DNA of 64,000 nt from Streptomyces sp. SCSIO 30461 (GCF_037023745.1 NZ_CP146101.1:4270001-4334000); one strand, 5' to 3'. Shown: positions 37,793 to 46,964, numbered from the stretch's first letter. Program-made: numbers and translations. The notes: generated by a model not told the origin, from the letters alone.

Positions 37793-38566
37793 GTGTCCGT
37801 GCCCCCTCCCCGTTTCCTCGTCCCTCCCGGCGCCCTGTCCCGTCGCCTTGGGATCCCCTGCCTCAGGGCCTGCGTCGTGCCCGCTGCGGCCGCCCTGCTC
37901 GCCACACTCCCCGGTGCCGCCACAGCCGCTGCCCGTACCGCGTCCGAGGGCTCGGTGACCGCGGAGGAACTGCTCGCCGAGGTGCGTCACTGCACCCGAA
38001 TATCCGACGGCCTCTACCGCAGCGACGAGTCGGCGCCGGCTGGGATACCGGTGTGCGGCACGCGGGACGCGGTCTTCTGGACCGCGGACATGGACATCGA
38101 CTGCGACGGGCAGTACTCCGCGAACTGCAACGAGGACACGGACCCCAATTTCCAGCCTCAGACGGCATTCACACAGTCCGACGGGGCGTACCTCGACTCC
38201 GATCAGCTGCCCTTCGTGGTGGTGCCCATGGCCAGTGAGGTGTGGGACTACTCCTCGTCCGGGATCCGCGGCGGCAGCGTCGCGGCCGTCATCCACGGGG
38301 ACAGGGTGCTGTACGGGGTCGTCGGGGACATCGGACCGAGCGAGATCATCGGCGAGGCGTCGTACGCGGCGGCCGAGCGCCTCGGCATCGCCCCGGGCCC
38401 GGAGGGGGGTGGCACCGACTCCGAGGTCACCTACATCGTGTTCCGCGACTCGCAGGTGTCTCCGATCGAGTCCCACCAGGCCGCCGTCGCGTTGGGTGAC
38501 CGGCTGGCCAGGGAGTTCGTCGGCCACCGGGAACAGAGCGGCGAGTGGGACGAGGATGAAGACTGA
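37793..38566 (+). CDS. Secreted glycoside hydrolase family 75 chitosanase
   Basis: 257 residues from a GTG with AGGAG ahead. A signal peptide is evident: basic RRLGIP, hydrophobic ACVVPAAAALLATLPG, cleavage near AATAAA-RT (about residue 47). The mature part has CGTRDAVFWTADMDIDCDGQ with the conserved Asp residues, TAFTQSDGAYLDSDQLPFVV, and VVGDIGPSEIIGEASYAAAE, all GH75 hallmarks (the family of fungal and actinomycete endo-chitosanases). It hydrolyses chitosan outside the cell. Six Cys are present for disulphides. The C-terminus is very acidic (GEWDEDED). Confidence 0.85.
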   Translation: MSVPPPRFLVPPGALSRRLGIPCLRACVVPAAAALLATLPGAATAAARTASEGSVTAEELLAEVRHCTRISDGLYRSDESAPAGIPVCGTRDAVFWTADMDIDCDGQYSANCNEDTDPNFQPQTAFTQSDGAYLDSDQLPFVVVPMASEVWDYSSSGIRGGSVAAVIHGDRVLYGVVGDIGPSEIIGEASYAAAERLGIAPGPEGGGTDSEVTYIVFRDSQVSPIESHQAAVALGDRLAREFVGHREQSGEWDEDED

Positions 38567-38602
38567 GGGCGCCGTGAAGAGAACCGGCGAAGGGATACGA
38601 CC

Positions 38603-38974
38603 ATGCTGGGTGACAGCAGGGCGTTCAGCGGCTTCTCGGCCGATGACATCGGGCGGGCGAAGGAGTTCTACGCTGGAACACTCGGCCTGCATGTGTCGGA
38701 GGAGCACGGGCTGCTCACGCTGCATCTCGCCGGGGGTGCCCGTGTGCTGGTCTATCCCAAGGGGGAGAGACACACACCGGCGAGCTTCACGGTGCTGAAC
38801 TTCCCGGTGGACGACATCGAGCGGGCCGTGGACGCACTCGCGGCGCGCGGCGTGGTCTTCGAGCGCTATGACGGATTCGGGCAGGACGCGCGGGGCATCG
38901 CCCGCCAGGAGGGTCCCGCCATCGCCTGGTTCAAGGATCCGGCGGGCAATGTCCTGTCGGTACTCCAGGAGTAG
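38603..38974 (+). CDS. VOC family (glyoxalase-like) protein
   Basis: 123 residues, a standard single VOC module pair. It starts [20 protein letters not shown] (strand plus helix of the first module) with the second module [20 protein letters not shown] and the closing [17 protein letters not shown], in which Asp-Pro-x-Gly-Asn and the final strand are typical. Candidate metal-ligand positions are incomplete, so a binding role is as likely as an enzymatic one. It lies 36 bases after the chitosanase and 10 before the PHP gene. Confidence 0.85.
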   Translation: MLGDSRAFSGFSADDIGRAKEFYAGTLGLHVSEEHGLLTLHLAGGARVLVYPKGERHTPASFTVLNFPVDDIERAVDALAARGVVFERYDGFGQDARGIARQEGPAIAWFKDPAGNVLSVLQE

Positions 38975-38984
38975 CTCCGCCGTC

Positions 38985-40028
38985 ATGGATCCCGTGGACG
39001 CACTGGACCGGATCGCCTTCCTGCTGGAGCGGTCGGGGGCTCCGACCTACCGGGTACGGGCCTTCCGCACGGCGTCGGCGGCGATCGCGGCGATCGGCGC
39101 AGACGAGGTACGTGCACGTACCGGGGCGGGTTCACTGGAGTCCGTGCGGGGAATCGGCCCGAAGACCGCGCAAGTGGTGAAGGAGGCCCTGACCGGCGAT
39201 GTGCCCGCATATCTGCGGGGGCTGGAGGCGGACGCGGCATCGATCCAGGGCGACGGGGATGCCGGCCGTCGCTTGCGTGCCGCGTTGCGGGGCGACTGCC
39301 ATCTGCACTCGGACTGGTCGGACGGTGGCAGCCCGATCGATGTGATGGGGCGCACGGCCGCGGCACTGGGACACGAGTGGGCGGTGCTCACCGACCACTC
39401 CCCCAGGCTCACCGTGGCACGCGGACTGTCCGCCGAGCGGCTGCGGCAGCAACTGGACGCGGTGGCGGAGCTCAACCGGACCTGGGCACCGTTCCGGCTG
39501 CTCACCGGGATCGAGTGCGACATCCTGCCGGACGGCACTCTGGACCAGGACCCGGAGTTGCTGGCCCGGCTCGACCTGGTGGTGGCATCGCTGCACTCCA
39601 AGCTGCGCATGGCGGCACGGCCGATGACCCGCCGGATGCTCGCGGCGGTGCGCAACCCGCTGGTGGACGTTCTGGGCCACTGCACGGGGCGGCTGCTCAC
39701 GGAGCGCCATGGGATCTCCGGCCGGCCGGAGTCGGAGTTCGACGCCGAAGCGGTGTTCGCGGCGTGTGCCGAGGCGAGCACGGCCGTGGAGATCAACAGC
39801 CGTCCCGACCGACTGGACCCACCCCGGCGTCTGCTGCGTCAAGCCGTGGCGGCGGGGACGCTGTTCGCCATCGACTCGGATGCGCACGCTCCGGGCCAGC
39901 TCGACTGGCAGTCCGCCGGGTGCGCCAGGGCCGAGGAGTGCGGAGTGCCCGCCGATCGGATCATCACCACCTGGACGGCCGACGAACTGCTGCACTGGAC
40001 GGGGACCCGGGAGACGCCGGGGTCATGA
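38985..40028 (+). CDS. HhH-PHP domain phosphoesterase (PolX-like, no polymerase)
   Basis: 347 residues from the ATG at 38985. The N-terminal 90 residues are the DNA-binding helix-hairpin-helix region of PolX (ALDRIAFLLERSGAPTYRVR and SVRGIGPKTAQVVKEALTG). The PHP domain follows with the metal ligands GDCHLHSDWSDGG, LTDHSPRL, GIECDILPDG, VASLHSKLR, DVLGHCTGRLL, EINSRPDR and AIDSDAHAPGQL. All motifs expected for a trinuclear metal site are present. The nucleotidyltransferase part of bacterial PolX is absent between them. Activity is probably DNA 3'-phosphoesterase or exonuclease (inference). Confidence 0.88.
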   Translation: MDPVDALDRIAFLLERSGAPTYRVRAFRTASAAIAAIGADEVRARTGAGSLESVRGIGPKTAQVVKEALTGDVPAYLRGLEADAASIQGDGDAGRRLRAALRGDCHLHSDWSDGGSPIDVMGRTAAALGHEWAVLTDHSPRLTVARGLSAERLRQQLDAVAELNRTWAPFRLLTGIECDILPDGTLDQDPELLARLDLVVASLHSKLRMAARPMTRRMLAAVRNPLVDVLGHCTGRLLTERHGISGRPESEFDAEAVFAACAEASTAVEINSRPDRLDPPRRLLRQAVAAGTLFAIDSDAHAPGQLDWQSAGCARAEECGVPADRIITTWTADELLHWTGTRETPGS

Positions 40029-40143
40029 GCGCCGGCAGGGCGGCCGGACGGGACGTGCCGTTCGAGCCCTGAAGTGCGACCTTTGAAGGGGACACCCCGT
40101 CGTACCCGTCGTACTCACCGTGCGAGAGAGGACGGTGATCACC

Positions 40144-40521
40144 ATGAAGGTCGCCGACAGGCACGAGGAAGTATCAGTACAGCTCACCGGCAACCCTCAG
40201 GACGCGGACGCCGTATTCGGCGCGCTGCTCGCCGCCTACCCCTGTGACCGTACCGCCGGGGAACACGTACACGACGTCGGCCACGGCCACCCCACCGTGT
40301 GGTCCGCCACCTACGACGTGGCACTCGCCGACACAGCGGCTCCGGTGGCGGCCACCGTGCTGGGCGCACCCGTGGCAGCCGAGCTGTCCGGCTCGTATCC
40401 GGCGGTGGACCGACTCGCCGGCGCGCTCACCGCCGGCTTCGCCGTCGAGGTGGAGCACGCGGTGTCAGGGGACGGGGAGAAGCAGCTCCGGCTGCTGCTC
40501 CGGTCCACGGGAACGGGGTGA
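40144..40521 (+). CDS. Hypothetical protein
   Basis: 125 residues, not recognised. The start at 40144 follows a purine-rich GAGAGAGGACGG; 40120 is an alternative. The sequence is soluble, alternating strand/helix (ADAVFGALLAAYPCDR; TVWSATYDVALADTAAPVAA; VDRLAGALTAGFAVEVEHAV) with a conserved-looking GEHVHDVGHGHP His cluster. Codon usage matches the neighbours, which supports it being real. No function assigned. Confidence 0.55.
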   Translation: MKVADRHEEVSVQLTGNPQDADAVFGALLAAYPCDRTAGEHVHDVGHGHPTVWSATYDVALADTAAPVAATVLGAPVAAELSGSYPAVDRLAGALTAGFAVEVEHAVSGDGEKQLRLLLRSTGTG

Positions 40522-40740
40522 ATCAGGGTTGTGCACCTGCAGGATCACCGCAGGGAAAACGCACGTCCGACAGGGCCGACGGCTCCCGGTGGCCCGCCAG
40601 GAGAGACCTGACGGCGCTGCGAACGGAGTCCCGTGACCCGCACCGCCCACCACATCCGGTGTTCCCGCCGCCAGGAGTTCAGCCGGTTTCCGTCGGGCCC
40701 TCTGCATCACGCCTCGGATACGACGGGCGCCGCGTCCGCC

Positions 40741-41187
40741 TCAGGACGCCTCCACGGCCGCCTTGATGCGCCGGGCGAAGGCGTCGGCGTCCTTGCGTGC
40801 GGCGCTGAGGGCGAATCGTTCGAGCAGCTTGCCGAGGCCATGGCCCTCCAGGGTGTTGAACACCCGCAACCGGGTCCGTCCGGAGTCGACGGCTTCGAGG
40901 TCGTAGCCGCCCTCGGGGGCGGTGACGGTGTTCTTGGAGGTCTCGTTCCAGCGGATCCTGCGCGGCGGCTCGAACTCGCTGATCCGGAACTCCCTGCTGG
41001 TGGTCATCCCGGCGTCCTTGACCCGGCTCCGGTAGACGGTGCCCACGGCGGTGGGGCCGTCCGTGGTCTTCGCGATCTCCAGCACGCGCGGGCTGAACTT
41101 CGCATCGTTCTCACCATCGGCGAGGAAGGCGAACACCTCCGCGACGGGGCGGTCGATCACGACGGTCGCCTGGAACTGTCCGACCAT
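40741..41187 (-). CDS. SRPBCC (START-like) family protein
   Basis: 148 residues from the ATG at 41187, with GAGGAGAAG upstream. The helix-grip pattern is complete: ATVVIDRPVAEVFAFLADGE at the N-terminus, then strands REFRISEFEPPRRIRWNE and YDLEAVDSGRTRLRVFNTLE, and the long C-terminal helix KDADAFARRIKAAVEAS. These proteins bind hydrophobic ligands in the cavity; roles range from polyketide cyclisation to transport. There are no catalytic clues here. The gene lies alone; 40522-40740 upstream of its end holds nothing recognisable. Confidence 0.85.
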   Translation of the reverse strand: MVGQFQATVVIDRPVAEVFAFLADGENDAKFSPRVLEIAKTTDGPTAVGTVYRSRVKDAGMTTSREFRISEFEPPRRIRWNETSKNTVTAPEGGYDLEAVDSGRTRLRVFNTLEGHGLGKLLERFALSAARKDADAFARRIKAAVEAS

Positions 41188-41252
41188 GGCTTCTCCTCGC
41201 TGGCTCGTTACCGAGACCCCTGACGTCCCCAGCGTCGCAGACCTCGCACGAA

Positions 41253-41277
41253 GGCACCCGCGCGGTGCGCGGGTGCC
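41253..41277 (-). terminator. Hairpin downstream of the conservon
   Basis: GGCACCCGCGC (41253-41263) pairs exactly with 41267-41277 around GGT. It lies about 165 bases after the last P450 gene and probably ends the conservon transcript. Confidence 0.6.
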
Positions 41278-41442
41278 GGTCCGTTCGGGTGAAGGTGACG
41301 GTGAACGTGCGAGTGGAGACGGAGGTGGGCACCGCTGTCCCCGAAGCGGTACGCGGTGACCCCGGCGAGCACGAGTCGGCGGGCGACGGGGGAGGCCGAG
41401 GTCAAGCGGCACCGCTTTGGACGGACGGGCTTCCCCTGGTCC

Positions 41443-42663
41443 TCAGTCGCCCAGTCGCACGGGGAGTTCCTGCACGCTGTTGCCGACGAAGCTCGCGTGC
41501 CGCGTCAGCGCGGGCTCCGGCAGAGCCGGATCGAGGCCGGGGAAGCGCGTGAACAGCCGCTCCAGGGCGATGGTGGCCTCCATCCGCGCCAGCGGGGCGC
41601 CCAGGCAGTAGTGCGGGCCGTGCCCCAGTGAGAGGTGGCGGGCCTCCGAATGGCGCGTGACGTCGAAGCGGTCGGCGTCGTCGCCGTGGGCCGCCTTATC
41701 GCGGCCGGCGGCGGAGTAGCCGGCCAGCACCGGAGTGCCCTTGGGGATGACGGTGCCGTCGAAGGTGAGGTCCCTGGTCGGGTAGCGGAACGGGAAGTAG
41801 CTCACCGGGCTGTCCCAGCGCAGGGTCTCCTCCACCACGTCGGCCCAGCTCGCCTTGCCGTCCTGGACGAGGGTGAGCTGGTCCCGGTTGGCGCACAGCG
41901 CGCGGACCGCGTTGGTGATCAGGTTGAGTGTGGTCTCGTGCCCGGCGATGATCATCAGCAGCAGGGTGCCGATCAGCTCGTGCTCGCTGAGCCGGTCGCC
42001 GTCCTCCTCGCGGGCCGCGATCAGCGCGCTGGTGAGGTCGTCGCCCGGGTCCGCCATCCGGGCGGTGGCGACGGCGGTGAGTACGGCGACCAGTTCGCGG
42101 TTGGCGGCGATGGCCTCATCGGGGCTGATGTCCGTGGCGACGATCTGGTTCGACAGGTGGTGCAGCCGCTCGTGGTGCTCCGCGTCCACTCCGAGCAGTT
42201 CGCAGATGACACCCATGGGCAAGGGCATGGCGAAGTGCCGCCGCAGATCGGCCACACCGCCGCCGTCGGCCACGGCTGCCTGGAGGCCGTCCAGCAGGGA
42301 CGCGGTGACCGTCTCGATGCGCGGCCTGAGCGCCTCCACCCGGCGCGCGGTGAACGCCTTGCTCACCAGTGCCCGCAGCCGCCGGTGCTTCGCACCATCG
42401 GCCGTGGTCATGCCCTGGACGGTAGCGAAGGTCTTCAGCGGCCAGCCGTCGGCGATCCGCCCCTCCCGCAGATCGGTGAAGTGCTCGGCGCCCTTGGCCA
42501 CATCGGGGTGGGCCAGGAACTCCTTCAGCGCGTCATGTCCGAGTACCGCCATGCCCTCGATGCCGCCGGGCAGGACGACCGGGGTGACTGCGCCCTGGGC
42601 GAGCAAGCGGGCGTTGTCCGCGTGCGGGCAGCCTCCTGCCGGATCCATCCGGTGCGGGGGCAT
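41443..42663 (-). CDS. cvnF: Cytochrome P450, CYP154-like (conservon)
   Basis: 406 residues from the ATG at 42663; a TTG at 42678, which overlaps the previous stop (TTGA) and has GGAG ahead, would add five residues. The oxygen-activating I helix is IIAGHETTLNLI, the ExxR motif VVEETLRWDSPV is intact, and the heme loop is LSLGHGPHYCLGAPLARME with Leu instead of the usual first Phe. All parts of a working monooxygenase are present. CYP154 enzymes hydroxylate small lipophilic substrates; those in conservons have no established natural substrate. Confidence 0.88.
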   Translation of the reverse strand: MPPHRMDPAGGCPHADNARLLAQGAVTPVVLPGGIEGMAVLGHDALKEFLAHPDVAKGAEHFTDLREGRIADGWPLKTFATVQGMTTADGAKHRRLRALVSKAFTARRVEALRPRIETVTASLLDGLQAAVADGGGVADLRRHFAMPLPMGVICELLGVDAEHHERLHHLSNQIVATDISPDEAIAANRELVAVLTAVATARMADPGDDLTSALIAAREEDGDRLSEHELIGTLLLMIIAGHETTLNLITNAVRALCANRDQLTLVQDGKASWADVVEETLRWDSPVSYFPFRYPTRDLTFDGTVIPKGTPVLAGYSAAGRDKAAHGDDADRFDVTRHSEARHLSLGHGPHYCLGAPLARMEATIALERLFTRFPGLDPALPEPALTRHASFVGNSVQELPVRLGD

Positions 42664-42674
42664 GGATGAGGTGT

Positions 42675-43964
42675 TCAACGGAGGTCTCCTGTCTGTGGTG
42701 CCATCGGCTGCGGCGCGGTCCGCGCGGCCGCAGGTGCGAGGGGCAGCTGAGGATCGGTGAAACGGACCGGCAGTGCGGCGAGACCCTTGGTCCAGGGCGA
42801 GGAGATCCAGCCCAGCTCGTATTCCGGGACGGCCAGTTCCAGATCGGGCAGGCGGTGCCGGATGGTGTCCACGGCGGTACGGGTGATCAGCCGGGCCGGG
42901 TCCTGGGCCGGGCAGGTGTGCGGACCGGCACCGAAGGCCAGATGGGAGCGGTTTCCTGCGATCGGGCCGCCGTTCGGGGGCAGCACGGCCGGGTCGGTGT
43001 TGGCCGCGGCGAGCCCGAGCACGAGCATGTCGCCCGCCCTGATGAGCTGCCCGCCGAACTGCACGTCCCGGGTGGCGTAGCGCGCGGGGAAGTTCTGTGT
43101 CGGTGGGAAGCGCCACAGAACCAGGTCCAGGGCGTCGTCCACACTGAGGTTGCCGCCCGAGAGCGAGGAGCGGAAGGCCGGGTCGCACAGCAGGATGCGC
43201 AGCGTCGTGGCGATCCAGTTCACGGTGGTCTGGTTGCCCGCGACGAACATCACCACCAGGTTGTGGAGCACTTCGTCGTCGGTGAGCTCCGCCGGGTGGT
43301 GCAGCAGTGTGGAGGTGACGTCCTGGCCGGGGCTGCGCCGCTTCTCCTCGATGACGGTGCGCAGGATACCAGCGAGTCGGCGGTTGGCGCCGGTGGAGTA
43401 GGCGTCGCCTGCTGCCATCCCGGCGATGGCCTGTACGAAGCGCCGACCGGTCTGCTCGTCGAGACCGAGCAGACCGGTGATGGCCCGCATGGGCAGCAGT
43501 CGAGCGTAGTGCGGTACGAGGTCGGCCTCACGGCGGGCGGCGAACGAGGCGATCAGCTGCTCAGCGGTGGCACGGACACTGCGGCGCAGTTCGTGTCCGT
43601 TGATCCCGGCGAGCGCGTCGGAGACCGCGGCACGCATCCGGCGGTGCTGCTGCCCGTCCGCGTACAGCAGTGCGGGACGCCAACCGACCATGGGCAGGAT
43701 CGGGGAGTCGGGCGGCACCCGGCCCTCGCGCAGGGGCGTCCAGTGGCGCGGGTCGTGTGAGAAGACCTGTTCCTCGCGGGTCAGTCGGAGCAGCTCGCGG
43801 TGTCCGAGCACCAGCCACGCCTCGATGCCCGGTGCGACGGTCACGGGAGCCACCGGGCCGTGCCGCTCGCGGAGCGTCTCGTACAGGGCGGGCATCGCGT
43901 CGCCGTCGAGGTGCTGTCCGTACAGCGCCGTGGCGGGACGTCCGGTCCAGGAGGTCATACGCAC
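42675..43964 (-). CDS. cvnE: Cytochrome P450, CYP157-like lacking ExxR (conservon)
   Basis: 429 residues. The heme loop LAFGAGPHTCPAQDPARLI is normal. The segment that should carry the invariant ExxR reads DLVLWRFPPTQNFPAR, with neither Glu nor Arg, as known for the CYP157 family of streptomycetes. The I helix is VMFVAGNQTTVNWI, with Asn-Gln in place of the acid-Thr pair. Heme binding is likely kept but normal oxygen activation is doubtful. It overlaps the upstream GTPase gene and runs directly into the second P450. Confidence 0.88.
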   Translation of the reverse strand: MRMTSWTGRPATALYGQHLDGDAMPALYETLRERHGPVAPVTVAPGIEAWLVLGHRELLRLTREEQVFSHDPRHWTPLREGRVPPDSPILPMVGWRPALLYADGQQHRRMRAAVSDALAGINGHELRRSVRATAEQLIASFAARREADLVPHYARLLPMRAITGLLGLDEQTGRRFVQAIAGMAAGDAYSTGANRRLAGILRTVIEEKRRSPGQDVTSTLLHHPAELTDDEVLHNLVVMFVAGNQTTVNWIATTLRILLCDPAFRSSLSGGNLSVDDALDLVLWRFPPTQNFPARYATRDVQFGGQLIRAGDMLVLGLAAANTDPAVLPPNGGPIAGNRSHLAFGAGPHTCPAQDPARLITRTAVDTIRHRLPDLELAVPEYELGWISSPWTKGLAALPVRFTDPQLPLAPAAARTAPQPMAPQTGDLR

Positions 43965-44677
43965 TCCGTCACGTCGATGAGGTGCCGCAGGAGCGCGATC
44001 AGCGCGCGGATGGACGAGCCGGCGTCACGGGCGTCGCACCAGACCAGCGGGGTGTCGGGGAGCAGGTCGAGCGCGCCGCGGAGCTCGTCGGCGGTGTGCC
44101 GGGGGCTGCCGGGGAAGTCGTTGACCGCGACCGCGAACGGCAGCCCGAGGTCCTCGAGGTTGCCCAGCGCGTCGAAGGAGGCCTCCAGGTCCCGGGTGTC
44201 GACCAGCGCGAGTGCGCCGAGCGCGCCTTTGGCCAGGTCGCGCCAGGCGGGCAGGAACCTCGGCTGGCCGGGGGTGCCGAAGAGGTACAGCACCAGTTCG
44301 CCGTCGATGGTGATCCGGCCGAAGTCCAGGGCGACGGTGGTGGTGGTCTTGGACTGGTCCGCTGTGGTGTCGACGCGGGCCCCGGCACGGGTCATCACAG
44401 CCTCGGTGGAGAGCGGTTCGATCTCCGATACGGTCCCGATCAGGGTGGTCTTGCCGACGCCGAGCGGGCCGACGACGAGGATCTTCGCCGCGCCCACGAC
44501 ACCGGAGGTGAGGTACTTGCCGGGGGCCGGGGGTGTCCCCTGCGCCGGAGGCGCCCCCGGCGCATGAGGCGTCAGCGGCGCGGGCGGTGCCGCGAGCGAC
44601 GTCCCCGGTGTCCCGGGGGGCGCCCCTGGCGGTCGCGGTGTCCTGTCCGTTGCCTCAAAGGCGGCTTTCGAGGCCAT
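43955..44677 (-). CDS. cvnD: Conservon small GTPase
   Basis: 240 residues. A proline-rich N-terminal 50 residues (APPGTPGTSLAAPPAPLTPH) precede the P-loop KILVVGPLGVGKTTLIGTVS (about 66-85). FGTPGQPRFLPAWRDLAKGA is the switch II DxxG-like region (here GTPGQ), and VAVNDF replaces NKxD for guanine recognition. This matches the Ras-like protein of streptomycete conservons, which binds the sensor complex and signals by GTP/GDP exchange. It overlaps its neighbours on both sides. Confidence 0.9.
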   Translation of the reverse strand: MASKAAFEATDRTPRPPGAPPGTPGTSLAAPPAPLTPHAPGAPPAQGTPPAPGKYLTSGVVGAAKILVVGPLGVGKTTLIGTVSEIEPLSTEAVMTRAGARVDTTADQSKTTTTVALDFGRITIDGELVLYLFGTPGQPRFLPAWRDLAKGALGALALVDTRDLEASFDALGNLEDLGLPFAVAVNDFPGSPRHTADELRGALDLLPDTPLVWCDARDAGSSIRALIALLRHLIDVTECV

Positions 44678-45023
44678 GTAGGACCTTTCTCAGCATGGTG
44701 ACATCGGCTCGTTCGGCGGTGGGGATCGGCGGCCGGATCACGATCAGGCCCCACGTGAGGAGATCGGTGAGCAGCACCTGGACCACCGACGACGGCTGGC
44801 CGAGGTGGGCGGCCACCTCGGCGACCGACAGCAGGCCCTGGCACTGCCCGAGAATGCTCACGTGCTCGGGTTGGAGGGCTGACGGATAGGCCGCTTCCGT
44901 GGCCATCACCAGGGTTTCCCAGGCGAGCGGTTCCCCGCCCGTGCCCGACCGGCCGCCGGTGATCACATACGGTCGTACTGCCGAGGTGGTCCTTCCCTCC
45001 GTGCCCTCGGTGTGGTGCGTCAT
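44655..45023 (-). CDS. cvnC: Conservon DUF742 protein
   Basis: 122 residues. It contains VRPYVITGGRSG, then AAYPSALQPEHVSILGQCQG, LSVAEVAAHLGQPSSVVQVL and LLTWGLIVIRPPIP, the complete DUF742 pattern with a winged-helix-like core. In conservons it bridges the roadblock protein and the GTPase. It overlaps the roadblock gene by 4 bases and the GTPase gene by 23. Confidence 0.92.
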   Translation of the reverse strand: MTHHTEGTEGRTTSAVRPYVITGGRSGTGGEPLAWETLVMATEAAYPSALQPEHVSILGQCQGLLSVAEVAAHLGQPSSVVQVLLTDLLTWGLIVIRPPIPTAERADVTMLRKVLHGLESRL

Positions 45024-45475
45024 GACGACGGATTCAGCGGAGTCACCGGATCCCTCGGCGGGGTGCTCAGGTGCGCGCCGATCTGCGCCACGAGCAGCTG
45101 CATCTGCTGGGCGACCAGGCCGATGTCGGCGCCCGTGTCGGTGGCGACACCGAGGTGCGCGCCCGCTCCGGCCTGGGTGAACAGCACGAACCCGTGGTCG
45201 GACTCCAGCATGAGCTGCCGTACCCCGGCCGCGTTGCCGAACAGCAATCCCGCGGTGGACCGTCCCGTCATGGTCATCGCGGCACAGGCGGCGGAGAGCG
45301 ACTCGGCCTCCGCGACGCTGAGTTCGGCGACAGGTCCCGAGAGGTTATGGGCGGAGGCATGGCCGAGCCTGAGACCGTCCTCCGAGACCACGACGGCGTG
45401 CCTGACACCCGGGATCTCCGTCAGCGGTCGCAGCATCCAGCCCAGGTCGGGCAGCTTGGTGATGGTTCCGGTCAC
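45020..45475 (-). CDS. cvnB: Conservon roadblock/LC7 protein
   Basis: 151 residues from a GTG that overlaps the kinase stop (GTGA). It has the roadblock fold: LGWMLRPLTEIPGVRHAVVV, SEDGLRLGHASAHNLSGPVA, ESLSAACAAMTMTGRSTAGL and QLMLESDHGFVLFTQAGAGA. Roadblock proteins regulate small GTPases, here the cvnD product. A proline tail follows the domain (STPPRDPVTPLNPSS). Confidence 0.93.
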   Translation of the reverse strand: MTGTITKLPDLGWMLRPLTEIPGVRHAVVVSEDGLRLGHASAHNLSGPVAELSVAEAESLSAACAAMTMTGRSTAGLLFGNAAGVRQLMLESDHGFVLFTQAGAGAHLGVATDTGADIGLVAQQMQLLVAQIGAHLSTPPRDPVTPLNPSS

Positions 45476-46860
45476 GGCCGGCCTCCCTTGTGGTCGGGTC
45501 CTTCGGGCGTCCTGCTGTTCTCCGCCTCCGACCGTCCGCGCCGTGTTCCGGAGAGGACATCGGCGATCGAGGCGCGGGCGTCCTCCGGGGTCCACGGACG
45601 ATCGGCGGACGCGGCGGGCGGCGGGTGCGCGGCGGACGCCGGATATGCGGTGGGCGCCGCGGCAGAGAAGGCGCTCGTGGCTCCCGGTGGTGTCCGCAAG
45701 CCCTGGTGCAGGGCCGTCTGCCGGGCGCCGCGGCGGCTGCGGCGCCTCGGCAGGCCGCCGTCAGCGGGATGCGCCGACGCACCGGCGGCGGCACCCGCGT
45801 CCGTCCGCGGGAATGCCGTCGCGGTGCGCGGCTGTGCCGCTGCCGTGCCGTGGCGCGCGGCCGATGGTCGAGGCGGCGGGTCGGTGAGCAGCCGGTACGG
45901 TACGAAAGTGACGGCGCGGGTGCCTCCGTACGCCGACGCCGCGGTCAGTTCCACCTGGAAGCCGAGCTCCCGGGCCCAGCGGCCGACACAGGCGAGTCCG
46001 AGCCGGGGCACCGCACCGAGTCGCGTGAGGTCCAGGTCGTCACGCAGCCTCGCGGTGGCCTGGTGCAGGACATCGGGCGGCATACCGACGCCCGCGTCGT
46101 CGATCTCGACCACGGCACCGGCACCGACCTCGCTGATGGTGACGACGACCTGGCTGCTGGACGGCGAGAACACCGTGGCGTTCTCCAGCAGTTCGGCGAT
46201 CGCGTGCATCAGGCCCTCGACTGCGGTCGGCACCACATGGAGCATCTGCCCGCCGTGGACCTCGACGCGGCCGAACTCCACGATGCGCGACTGGGCGCCC
46301 CGTACGCAGTCGTAGAGGGACACCGGGCGGGTCTCCCGGCGTCCGGGCCAGACACCGCACATCACCAGCAGGGTCTGGGCCTTGCGGGTCATCTGCGCGG
46401 CGGCATGGTCGGCCTGCATCACCTCGGCCATCAACGCGGCGTCCTCAATGCAGCGTTCGACACGGTCGAGCACCTGCTGCTGCACCGTGGCCATGGCGTG
46501 GACGGAGCGTGCGACGGACTCGAAGGCCGTCTGCACCGAGTCCCGCAGAGCACGCTCCCTGCGCACCGCCTCGTCGGAGCCGAGGGCGGCCACGACGGAC
46601 TCGACGGCCCGGCTGAAGTCCTCCCCCGTGTCGGACTCCGGGCCCAGCGGCCCGGGTATGCCTTCGTACCGCTGCCCCCTGCCGAGTCGCTCGGCCATGG
46701 CGGGGGCGCGTACTGCGGCGAGGTGCTCGACCTCGGCGCCGCGGGCAGTCGCCAGCCGACGGGCGCGCCCGAGCGAACGCCGCAGGGCGAGTGCCCAGAT
46801 CAGGAGTACTACGGAGGCGGCCACGGCACAGCCGCCCACGATGCTCAGCAGGGTAACCAT
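45472..46860 (-). CDS. cvnA: Conservon membrane sensor kinase-like protein
   Basis: 462 residues from the ATG at 46860; no ribosome site is obvious and longer starts upstream (about 46913) are possible. One membrane helix (VTLLSIVGGCAVAASVVLLIW), a coiled helical signalling domain and a HATPase domain with the N box HAIAELLENATVFSP and G box AVVEIDDAGVGMPPD. The region where a phospho-acceptor His would sit has HAMATVQQQVLDRVERC, not a good H box. The C-terminal 120 residues are low-complexity Ala/Pro/Arg. It is the first gene of the operon, setting the input. Confidence 0.85.
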   Translation of the reverse strand: MVTLLSIVGGCAVAASVVLLIWALALRRSLGRARRLATARGAEVEHLAAVRAPAMAERLGRGQRYEGIPGPLGPESDTGEDFSRAVESVVAALGSDEAVRRERALRDSVQTAFESVARSVHAMATVQQQVLDRVERCIEDAALMAEVMQADHAAAQMTRKAQTLLVMCGVWPGRRETRPVSLYDCVRGAQSRIVEFGRVEVHGGQMLHVVPTAVEGLMHAIAELLENATVFSPSSSQVVVTISEVGAGAVVEIDDAGVGMPPDVLHQATARLRDDLDLTRLGAVPRLGLACVGRWARELGFQVELTAASAYGGTRAVTFVPYRLLTDPPPRPSAARHGTAAAQPRTATAFPRTDAGAAAGASAHPADGGLPRRRSRRGARQTALHQGLRTPPGATSAFSAAAPTAYPASAAHPPPAASADRPWTPEDARASIADVLSGTRRGRSEAENSRTPEGPDHKGGRP

Positions 46861-46964
46861 GATGTGACGACTCGGTGGACCGCGACCACGGAGTACGAGC
46901 CCCTTCCCAACCATGACGGACAGACAGCAAGCACCCGGCGATCGGGAGCAGTCAAATCTTACGA

